From assembly GCA_921293015.1 (NCBI GenBank), contig OV121081.1, forward strand, positions 52,539,877-52,603,876: a DNA stretch of 64,000 nucleotides. The letters are read 5' to 3'. The notes under the pieces are model-generated. The model was not told the DNA's origin. It did not search any database and worked only from the letters and a program-made list of their open reading frames with translations. Of this stretch, positions 12,396 through 24,727 are shown piece after piece. How positions within the stretch are numbered: the stretch's first letter is position 1; the number at the start of each line of letters is the position of its first letter. Made by a program: the position numbers and the translations under genes. The stretch comes from Phorcus lineatus (lineage: Eukaryota; Mollusca; Gastropoda; Trochida; Trochidae).

Positions 12396-14435
12396 AACAT
12401 GACTCTTATTTCAGCCAAAGAAAAAATCATCAACCTACTCTGTGTCATTGTAAGGTATTGGGGATTGTAAATGTATCGATATAGGTATCTTCAATAACGG
12501 CCAACCTGGTTTTGTCGAAAAACTGTCGTGTCTATGTCTAATTTTTTAAAAACTTAAATTATTTTTACAAATATTGACCGATGAGGCCTATGAAATAGTA
12601 AATTTGTTGATTTCATGGAGTATAAGACGGGGGACACGAACATAAAGATACTGAATGCTTGCACGCTGACACTTCGGTTTATGTATGAAAATAATGTTGA
12701 ACCTTATACAATGTAAACCATGAAAAGTGATTACCTACACAACAAACAAAACAAAACAAACAAACAAACAAGTGTTTCTTTTTACTGCCAGTTTAAAACT
12801 CAATGTTGTAGCACTATTGCCAATATGTGGAACATTTTTTTTAAATACAAGTGATATTACTACGAGATAAGTCGTTGTGGAAAATTCTGCTAAATACCTA
12901 TAACAAGTATACTCGTGGTCGGCAGGCAACGTGTTAAGAAGTGGTACATGGATGAGTCATTTGTATATTTGATCGATATAATCACAGATGTAGCAAGTTG
13001 GTGTTTTGTACATCGAAACTATCTGTAAGACCTTCCACAAACTTTCGTAGATCTCCATCAACAGTCACTCGCTTTTCTCCTCACTCATTGTAAGGAAAAC
13101 GAAATGGCGTCCTTCCTTCCACGTATAAAGAACAAGGTTGGTAGATGACATCAGCATTAATTTTTCTTAAGACCTCACGTAACATCATTACTATCGTGTT
13201 CGACAAAATAGACCGTCTTTCTAATAAATGATACTAATTGTAAATCTCACTCAAAACTCAAATCGTTCCATTCTTCAAGTAGCAGTGTGATATTGTCACA
13301 ACTCCGTCTAGCCTTTAAGAGACTGATACTGAGTGATGATAAGCTCTTCTGCTGATATGATAGATCTTTTATTAACTATGCCATTTGTAGACAAAGAACA
13401 GCTGGGTTTTTCAACGTTTGTGATAAAAATTTGAATTGTTCAGCATCTATCAGTTCATTTCAAACTCTCTGTTTAAACGTAGGTATAATAAAAAAAAAAT
13501 TTAATTAAATTTTACTAGAGACTCAAAGGGACGTGTTGGTTTTTTCTTATATTAGTATTGATAATTGTTTATTTACCAGAATGTGTAAAGCTATCAATAC
13601 AGTTGCGGAACAAAAGTTTGTAACACAGTCTATTATGTCCCCTGTGAGATCACCTTTTATTAAATTTGTAGTTGCCACGAATTCTTAACAGAACATTTTG
13701 CAGACTATACTTTTGGTTTAATGTAGGGCTCTTATCTTCACTACACATACTAAGTACATTTAAAACATACTATTGATAAGATACATTCCAGTCCTTCAAT
13801 ATTCTTTAGTATAGTTAGATTCCCGTTTTTAAACAGAGGTTCAGATTGTTCAGAGCTGGTTTCCTGGTTACAGTTTTCTTACCTCACAATCTATGATTGA
13901 GTCGTATGTCAGGTAATACGGTATATTCGGTTAACCTGAATATTGTCTTAAATATTCATCCCACGACTATGGTTAGTAAATCTTTCTAGATCTCATTAGT
14001 TTAGTCTGAGCCTCTGGGAGTCATTCTATGTAGTGAATCCAGATTAGTCACAAATACACATGTAATTATATGTTATCATCTGTTCGAACGTAAGTAAGGG
14101 ACATCACTATCAGTGTGTCACCCCGGGGATCATATACATATAAGCAGCTTATAGTCTCTGACCATCTAAACAATATATAGAGGACAAGGTTAAGTGTCTG
14201 GGTTCAACTAGGTCTAGAGACAATGGTTTACATCTACGACAATGGTTGCCATTCCATTCCAGAAATCGGATCCTGTTTCTACGAATTTTGCTTGTGCCTA
14301 AGAACACATTCAATATTTAGGTGAAAAATGCTTATTTTTGTAACAGTGGCTTTTCATTTCTGACAAATGTTAGTACCTACAATCAGCGGCTACTCTTATG
14401 TTTAGTTTTGCTTATTGTCACTATTCTCTTCACAC

Positions 14436-14480
<45 letters not shown>

Positions 14481-17400
14481 CATTTATAATGCGCCTGCTT
14501 TCCAGCTTCCAGCTGTTCAACGGCGCTACAAAGATCTAGTGAAGATAGACTTCAAAAAAAGGATATGAAAAACTCATGTTAACCACGAAAATAAATGGTC
14601 TTCATTTTTCGTGATTTATACGGATTATGTCAGTATGCGACTCCTTAAATAATATATCGGTCATATGGTTAACAATAAGGGGGTCTTGGTTCTCTCTCCA
14701 TTATATATTCTCCAAATAATATTTAAGACTTGATTAACCTAAGTGTGAAAAATCCATGCATAATTGCTGAAAATCGATGAAAAACATCAATGGCTAATAC
14801 CCTTTTCTCCAAAAATATGCATCACGCGGATACTTCAGTGAGAAAATCCTGTTATTTTATTGACACTTTGTAATAGCTAGTCTGGAAATCAAAGATTTGC
14901 CAATGCTATCAGGCGCATTACAGCTTGAAACACTGTGTCAGAATAGAAAGTGCGGCAAATAGGCATCTCCCTCTATGGGATACTTTACTGTTAGGGCATG
15001 TTTGCTGTTTCCTGAAAGTGGGGTGCATTATGCCAGAGTTGACGTGATGCACTATATGTTGTCAGCAGCTATCTACGCATGATACTGGAGCAATAGGCGA
15101 ATTCTCCACGGTAACACAAAAAGCTTGCCCCTAGGATAACGGTGAAAATGTATTATTCTCTTGTGCTAAGCATGGCTTTCATGTTGCATTTGCACATTTT
15201 ATCGAGCATCGGTGATCAGAGGTTATGACGAAACGAATGAATAATGTATTGAAATACCACTCCTGCTTTTTGAAGCTTCTTGAAAGAAATTAATTCACAT
15301 TTTACCCTGGTTATCAACTGACTAATAAGACATTAAGATTGTCCTAATGCAGGATTCATTACGAGCCTTTCTTGAATCTGCGGTCCTGCCACAGAGCGTT
15401 TTATCTGAGAATTCGACCTTTTATTCCACTGTTACTCCCATTGAAATCTGGCATTAGATTGTGTGAATATGTTTCTAGGCATTTTGGTGATAAATGTTCA
15501 CACTTACAAAAAGAGCGAAAACTACCCAGAATTATTCTTCTTCTGAAAATGTAAATGACTTTAAAAAAAGTGTTGGGATTTTAAATCAAAGATGAGTACA
15601 TTGACGATTTATTGAAGAAAGATCTTCATGATTATCATGTTTTTATTAACGATATGTTCTTCTTGGTTGATCTTGTTTACTTTAAATTTGATGTCATATG
15701 TGTACATGTATTCCAATCTCATACATGCCATGGCAAGTTCTTGTTGTGAACACGTAAAGTAAGTCACTTATGGTGTTTCGATATTGGTCAACTTTACCAT
15801 TTAATACTTGGAAGATAATCTTGTTTTGTTAGCACAATGAATTGAAAAGAGCCAATGGGGATTTGTGTCTTAGTTTATATGTATCTTGGTTTCCTTATAC
15901 AATGTTTTTTTGCTTGTATCACAAAAGATGGGGAGAAATTAAAAATAAAAATGTCACAATACGAGCAATAAGTGAAATAATAATACAATCAAACATATCA
16001 ATAGAGGTTGTCATGCGAGTGTGTTTTGGGACGGTAAATATCCTACATTAGTAATACACAAATTGTTTTGCCAGCCTTTGAGAGCTAAATACAAAATGTT
16101 TATTCCTAATGCAAGATATTTCCCATCCCGAAACACACGATTACGATTACCTCTTCATCACACAGTGTCATTTTGCAATTATCATGCAGACAAATGGCTG
16201 ACATATGTATTAGAATAGTTGAAGTTATGTTCTAATTCACGCAGTAATGTATTCAAGTGAACAGTGTGATGACCCTAACAGAGAATTGAAATGAAATAAT
16301 TTCTCCTTAGTGTTGCTTTTAGTTAAAGTTTAAGTTATTATGGTATGACTCAGACTTCATATTTTGTAATGCTTTGGTTTTCACATGAACGACATTTCAA
16401 CGTTCAGTTTGCACTTGCGTTCTCATGCCTTCATGTAATTAAGTGGGCGAGCCCATCTTACGTTGGGGCTAGAGTTGCTTCCCTTCGACTCGAATGCAAA
16501 TGACAGCTTGCGTAAAAACAACGCATGTTAACGGAGAGCTAAACTAGAAGTTAGCCTGATGATTCTCCAATCCAAACTCAACAAACCTAACAAAAGAACT
16601 TTGAAGGTCTATTAAAAACTGTATGACCATGTGACAAACTGCCTTGGGGAACTGTGAGTATAATGTTTGGTCGATTTCATTAAACATGTTTTGGGAGGTT
16701 TTGACACTGCTTGATTACGAAATTGCAAAACATAAACCGGTTTTCTGGTAATTTCTTAAATTGAATAATGTCTTTATGATGCATTATGTGATATATATTT
16801 TGATAAAGATACCAGTTAGTAAAGGCTTTCAAAATGTTAACGGGTGTGACGTCATCGGAATTTTTGACCTCGATCTTTATCATTTACAATCTTTATCCGT
16901 ATATGACCTAAACAAATACCGGGTAAATCCGTTGGCCTTATCCTGCCGAGGATACTATCCATTGTATGATAAAATTAATTCATTGGAATCGTTAAAATTT
17001 GAAATTGTCAAAATGATATTGTAACAGATTTATGTAATTAATGCACAGAAGCTGTTACATAATGAGATGGAGATTTAGAAAGATATAAAAGAAGTAAACC
17101 AATTAATTATTGATAAAAATGGAGAAACATTTTACTCCGAAAATAACACTTTTTATACAGCTGTCACAGCTTCCTCAAATCTAATTTGAAAGACGCAAAA
17201 CAACAACCGAATTGCCTAAAAAATTGCTTTTATCAAGAAAGTTCCATCAACGATTTGACTTGAAAATGAGATTTGTCTAAAGTAAATTTGCGAATCTCAG
17301 ATTTCTAACAATTCTAACATTTCGACAAGTCAGTTCCGAGCAAAGTGCTTATCCTATTGATTATCCTTGTCTAGGAAACGAATTTCGAATTAGGTGTTCC

Positions 17401-20400
17401 AAATGTGAAAAAAAACAAATGACGCAAAAGGACGCTATTTCATTCGAAACACCAGTAGCATTAGTTCCTATTCAGATGAGCGAATTTTGTTGAAACAAGC
17501 TGTAATGATCTGAAAGATATGCTTAATTATTTCTAAATCCATAAAACTAAACACATTCTAGCGCAACGATTCGTCTTCGATGCAACAACGATTACGCGAT
17601 TTTAAAAAGCGATGGCTTGGACAACGGCTCCAAGGACTTTATGGACCTCTTTTCCATTCTGTTTCATAGTACGTGCGCAGCAATAGGTTAAACGTGCACA
17701 ACCAATAGTCTCCTCGTTGTAAGATGAATTTATACACACAAAAAAAATCGATATTTCATTTTGATATTTTTCAATTTACATAATTCAAATCTCTTAACTA
17801 TTAACGAAGACCTATTGAATAACTAAAATGGATCAAATCAGGAACGTTTACAATGATTTTTAGCCTTTGGGTTTCTTTCAGAAAAAAAAAGTTTTTAATT
17901 TATGTTAACAAATGGCTGTAAAGTACAAGTACAAATGTAACGCAAACTAGGCGGAATGCACCCAAAACGTCAATTTCTTGTACTAATGTAGCTTGCCCAA
18001 TTACACCCCTCATTGAAGTTATAAAATGAATGCAATTTGCCCGAGGCTGTGATTGGCCATCATATGCCGTCACATAGATCAGCCAAGCCAGACATCGATT
18101 CCGGTGAGGATGTTCATCAGGCTAAGAAGAGGCAGGTTTACACCAATTGACTCGTATTAACCTTGTCAATCTACTGCTTGTACGTAACTTAACTGCAAAG
18201 GGATTTCTGCGGGGATATTGTGTGTTCTGCTTGGCCAACGTTTCCCCTTGAAGTGTTATAATTATCCGCCGTGAGCTGAATATTATTTGGACTCTTTCAA
18301 TTCGCTCATTATTCAGACCGAGATTTTGTGTGGTTTGAATAATCATTTCAATTTGGAGAAATTGACGTGTTTTGTTCAGTGACAAATTACTTTATCAGCT
18401 GTAATGTAAAAATGTTCAAGATTGTAATTTCAAACATGGATTCATAGAGTGTTCTGTGTTGTCCTCATTTAAAGAAACCAATTAAAATTCACGTTGCGTT
18501 AGATAATATAACCTTTGTGTCAGGTAATTAGTTGTGAAATAACCAATTATTGGTGAAGACATTTCTTTAGTATTGGTTTATTGAGAAAATTATCACATGT
18601 CCAGTCCCTTGCAAGTAATGTGGTACGAGAAGCAAACTGAGCAGGAAACTCTGAAATTGACTAGTCCAAGACGAGCTGATTTGATGAGGAGACTGATTTG
18701 ATGGGTTAACTATTAACGCAGCGGCAGTAAATGGCGCTATTGTCACCGTGCTTCAGACTTCACGCGATGTTAGCATGCTTAAACAGACGCTGCAGGATTA
18801 TAAAACTAAGTAACGACAAACGGAAGTAGTTTCTTCTCTATAACTCAAATAAATCCCCTATTGGAATCTTAAATGCGGAGTCCGTCTGACCTTTGTACTC
18901 GCAATGTGGTAATCAATTCCATTTCTCAGGCAGTAAAGAGGGGATCTGAGTTTATTCAATGCATTTGGTATTAAACGAGTATTTATTTTCCAAAACGTCG
19001 TCCCTATTTGGCCAAGGAAAGCCCCACAGCTTTTCAATTGGCTAATAAAAGAAATTCAGCAGATATGCCTCATTTAAGAGACAACGAGTTAGTAAACATG
19101 TCTATTTTGACGTACTCAATTTGTGCAAATTACGTTTAAATATCTATGTATTTGTTCAATAGCCATAATCATAAATCTTCAGCTACTTACCTTTGTCAAC
19201 TGTTTTATGGCAAAGTTTCAAACCTAAAGTAAGCAGATCACATATAATGCTTCGGGTTAAATATGACATTAAACATTAAATTAATAAATCAATCAATGTT
19301 TTGTATTTTTCAAAAGCATTTTATAAAAGTCCATATAAGGCATACTCATGTATTGTTTACAAGCTCAACCACGGCATCTATTCCAGCACAGAATCTGTCA
19401 TCCTGGCCTTAACTTTCATAAAAGTAAAAAAGCATAAAATCGATGTTAGTTTGTTTTGTGGGTGTGAATGCGATACGTTGATAACGATTGACTGCAATAT
19501 ATATAAGTGTGTCTGTGCTTATCTCGGTCCACAAGCCCCAAGCAATCAATATTAGAGCAGTAGGTAAATGCCATAACTTCAGGGATGACGTGGGTAAAGC
19601 AACGTCGTCCTCATTAGACTTCACATTCTCGAGCATTCTCACTTGTGGTGGTTAGCAATACAATCCAAATATTGACATCCTTCTTCCCACAAGCCAAGGT
19701 ATTCACGTACTACAAATATTAATAGTTGGCGACACGTACTATGATACTATGTAAAATCAATGTGGTACGACTAACAGGGTGGTGAATGATAAATCATATA
19801 AATATATCGTTTCATAGTTTGATGGTTTGACCTTTAACGAGTGTTTTGTAGAATGTTGGTAAAATGTTACGAAAGCAATGGCATATTTTGTAATTGCTTA
19901 CTCATAAAATAGATATATTAATTCAGAACTTCAGAATAAGTCAGAACTCTTTTCATAAAATATCAACGTGTCTTTTAAAACATCGTTTGCTGAAGTGGCA
20001 AACGCAATAGCACATACACACATGGTGTGTATCCATCTTTGCATGTGGTTAGCTTTGTCGAACCATTTGAGTACTATTGAATATCTGAAAAGCCTCAAAT
20101 GAATGAGATCAAGACTCATTTTCCTATTTCAAATCAATTTTATTATTCTGATTTAAGTCAAATCAATAAATGTACTTATCTAAACATCAGTACGCTTAAA
20201 TATTATAATCCGACCAAAAGGCATCTCTTTGAATTATTCATATCCAAGCTTTTACTTGACAGTATATCCTATCATGGCAAATCCTAACATACTTTTTTAA
20301 CTAATGAACTCCAAAACCAAAACTACTATCCTTAACCGGTTACCAAGGCATTCACATCTTCCTACAATATTCTATAAGAAGTTCATGTGTACTTCTTTCC

Positions 20401-23400
20401 TTTAAAAGCTTTTGATAACATTCTATCACGACCTAATTGGTAGCACTGCTGGGGGATCTCAAAAAGACCATAAAGAGTTCATCTAGTGGACAGTTTCGAA
20501 TTGTCTCTTTGAGCCTGATGAGGCACGTGAAACTCGATGTTTGCCTAGATGGAAATATGAGCGCCTGGAGTAGGCCTATGTTATTGTTAGGAGTACCTCC
20601 CAAGAGTTTCCCAACCTCGTAACCCTCCTCGTTAACACAAGAAGCTCCCAATGCCTGTTGTAACGGAACGAGATGTTTTGGGTCTTCTATCAAGTGTGGC
20701 ACTTAACTAGGTGATTGAGACGGTGACGCTTTGGACAGGATTTTCATTATCCAGCGTTTTTTTACAAACCATAGGAGAATAGGAACGTGCAGTTGAATCT
20801 TCTTCACGTCTTTACATATTGTTCTTCAGTATTCCTGCACATGGGGCCAGCGTCGTTATGGCTACTCTCACATCGATCTCTATGTTTTCCCAATTTTAAA
20901 TATTATTTCTGTATCATGAGACGTTTATCTTGAAAACATTTTAACTGAACAAGAGTTTATTCTATTCGGAATGAAAGTGGTTGCGCATCGATTTGATGTA
21001 AGTGGTTAACATTTTTTGATGCTTTTATGCCAACAGAAACTAGATCTTCCAAACCTTAAGGCCATATCAAGAAGCAATGTTTTTGAAATTTTGAAACTTT
21101 ATGAGAGGTTATTTTTTATATGACCAAGTAATTCAAACTTTAATATTCTTTTTAATGCTTTAGAGTCTCAGTGTTTCTGGTGATTGATAACAGAATTCTA
21201 AAAGAACAGTTGAAATTGATTGAATTTATCTTTTTTAAGAGATGAAGAGATCTGCTTATTTGTCTGTTTTATCATTAAGATTTTGATGTTTTAACAAATA
21301 TTATTTGAAGAAGAGGTTGTAACGGCAACGGTGACGTTTCTTCTATTGTCGTATGCATTCACCTTAAGACTTCCAATCGATTTTTTTCAGAGACCTAAAT
21401 GTTCGGAAGTTGGATATTTGTCAACTTTTATCTCTAAAATGCACCTTAATGACTTGTCATACCTTACATTAGAGTAATATCATTCTCCCATGCTGAAAAG
21501 AAGCAGACAAGATCATGGATAGCAGATCGTCTACCGTGACATGTGTGGATAAATGTTTCTGATTGCAAATTAAAAAGGGGTCAATTTACCATTGAACGTA
21601 TTGCTTATAGGAAGGAATTTTACTATGCATTGACCCAGAGACTGACATTTTGCCTACCCCTGAGATTATGTGCAACCGGTTTTCACTTTCAGTGAGATTA
21701 TATTTTTTTAAGGTATCGCAAAAATGTTCTAATTTGTGTTGACACAAAAAGAGTAGTTTGTGTTCGTTGAGATACCAATCACTGTAAACTGAGGTAGCCC
21801 CCAATGCAATCAACGGACAACGTTGCGTATACGGCAACAAAACAATGATGCCATGACGCGAGCGACTCTAAAGTCACAATACCTTAATGCGTCATAGTAC
21901 CTTTCATTCAACTATAAACCCCTAGAGGAAAAGCCTTTGTCAATGTCTTATCAAAACATTTGTAGATAAAAAGGATTTGTGAACATAGAGCATAACGTTT
22001 AGATACAATGTATCTTCATACCTAAAATTAAAATCTCAGCAGATCAGGCTACGCGTATATGTTGTCCTTTTATTTTAAAATACATTAAATTTATCTCTAC
22101 TTTACCCTGAATTGTTTTAAGTGGCTGCTTCCATACTGAATAAAGCCCTTGAGAAGACATATTCCAACCAAAACTCCTATGATTTAATGTAAACAGAAAT
22201 GTACCAACTCCATGTGAAATGTGTAATGTAATATTTGTGTCGAATAATGTCAACTATATGTTGTACAGTGAGTATATTAACATAATCGTGAACGGTGAAC
22301 AAACGCAACATTTCTGAAACTGCAATTTCTTACAATGTTATACATATGTTAACTATACCAATATATTTTGTTTTACATAAGGGAGACCCTTTGTTTAGCT
22401 CTGCTTACTTTCACACTTGTTTCAGAATGTCAATTATTTGTGTATTTTTGTAAAAGTTAAAAAATTATGCACAGTCCAAATTTTTATTAGATTTTGAACA
22501 TACATGTACGTTAACAAACAGAAATAGCTGTGCCTCTTGACTTTTGCATTCTTAACCTAAAGGTCAAGTCATGTTGTCGATGTATATTTATGTCAAGATT
22601 TTACATGGAGTCCATGTTCTAACATTCATATCAGTTTCAGGATGCGGTGGCAAGGGCACCAACGTGGTAGAGATAAAGCTCGTAGACATCCCCCGGACCC
22701 CGGAAGAAGAAGCCAACATCCCCGATGAGCAGCGATTGATGAACTACCTCACTAGGGGGTACGAGAAGTCGGTCCGTCCGGTCAGGAATGCTACGACCCC
22801 TGTGGTCATCAGGATGGGTCTCACGCTCACACAGATATTCGACATGGTAACTTAGTTTGCTTCACACTCGTTGCCTTAAATCTCATGATGTGTACATTGA
22901 TTCACTGAATTTCTTCATGTTCCATTACAAGGTCGATTTCACATTTAAGGCTAGAAACAACAATTTCTCTGTGAAAGCTATTCGAATTATGTGTTGCGTT
23001 ATGTTGTATACTGATAAAAACGATAAGCTACAAATAATGTTTTGTAAAGAATTTATTTTGCAGACTGAATCCAATGTGCATTAAGAAAATATTGTGGCTT
23101 ATAAGGTGGATGAATAGCGAATGAACTAATGGCATATTTCAATTCAGTAATTAAGATCTCTACTATCCCCTCTCATGTGTCATTATTGTCAACGTTTCTG
23201 TCAAAGCACTTCTGTTTATATCTGCCATGAAATTAGTCACATTTCATATCCTTTCAATGGGTGTGTAATGAAGCGAAATGGAGAGCCAATGAAAGATGAA
23301 GTCCTCCTTTCATCGGACAAAGTATCAGGGGTGCGTTATGTCCGGTTTCGCAGGAAGTTATCTGCCAATTCAGAGCCATGTCATATGAGTTTCTCATAAC

Positions 23401-24689
23401 TCTATATTATATGCGAAAGGCGTTAAAAGCCTGCTTTCGAGAATCTTCTCTGTAACCTGGATATCTTTCATCATATTGATATCGTTTCTTCTGTACAAAG
23501 TTGGGATTATTGAATGCCAGACAAAAGCGTTGACTAAATAATCAATGCCAAGTAAGTTTGCTTGTATTGTTTAAAGGGGGTCCTCTATCCACTAATACGA
23601 AATGATACGTTTCGAAATCAATCAATTGTGTTCTTTACGGATGTTGTGCAATGTAAATAGTGGGAAACTCTCACGAAACTAGGTTTGAAGTGGCCCGTGT
23701 GATTATTCCTTATAAATCCATAAATTCCAATAGACACTCATTGCTACATCTAATGGAAGTTATGACTCAAGTTGACAGTCTGATTCAAGAAGTCAATAAA
23801 ATCTAACGGTTGTGGAGGTTGGACTTTATTGAAAACGTGAATGAATCACATTGTGAGATTGTTATAATAATTTCAAATTAGAAGTTTTTCGGATACATAT
23901 TGCAGGGAACCATTGTGACTGTCTATACAAAATCCGATGCTCTCCTTCCCGGGCTTAATAGTATTTCTGATAATGATTGGTCATCTTGGAATTGCTGGTA
24001 AGGGTCTAGAGTATTACTGTCAACCATACATCGTGTTCGGAATTACTGATCCAGTTGCCTTACTAGAATCAACAGGAAAGTAGACGTGTTTGTGAATACA
24101 ATTGCACTCATTACTTGCACAAACAAATCCTTCAGGGAGAAAGGGACATCATCTCCCATTCATTCTTAAATACAATTCTGTAGATCCAAGATTGATCCGC
24201 CTTGGCTAGAGAAAGAGCATGGAATAACCAGTGTCCGCATCCTCCACTCTTCTTTTACATAGTTTTCCAATTAGAGGTATTAGCTAGCCATCAAGGAATC
24301 TTGTACTTCAAATTTGTCTACTCTCGAAGCTGAGACAGACATTGAGCAACACAATGTTAACAATGGTACATTATGTCTTGGTTTTGCATCCATTATAGAA
24401 AGAGAAATTACACGGTTATAATGACATGTGTACCTTACATTTAAAGAGTATTTCAGAGTACTGAAACCGCTATGTGTACATAGGCCGTCTGTAATATTAT
24501 TTGACGAATTAAAAACGCTTATAGTCCACACTGTCGTTATGGTGTAAGCGATCACCATCACCTAGTTCACTACGTTCCAGCAATGAACTGTGCTTGTCTG
24601 AATGATGCCAAATCAGAAGTGAATGTGTAAACGTGCATACGTATGGCTTATAACTTGAATCAGACGTCGTTAAATAGAAAATACAGTGT

Positions 24690-24727
<38 letters not shown>

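Larger units (their letters stand above)
8171..22640 (+). other. nAChR intron 1 (14.5 kb)
   Basis: Flanked by GTAAGA and TTTCAG. It holds a diverged copy of the TTAA MITE (12056-12324), an (AT)n tract, and a (TAA)n tract. GC-richer patches near 9990-10180, 18020-18390 and 20440-20710 carry short ORFs I do not recognise; they could be enhancers, repeats or unannotated exons. I see no other coding exon with confidence. Confidence 0.55.

Noticed and set aside
18122..18385. 87-codon minus frame in intron 1
   Set aside because: Chance frame; nothing in composition or motifs supports coding.
20433..20702. 89-codon minus frame in a GC-richer patch of intron 1
   Set aside because: No recognisable family, no partner exons, and an overlapping plus frame of similar length. 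More likely an old repeat.
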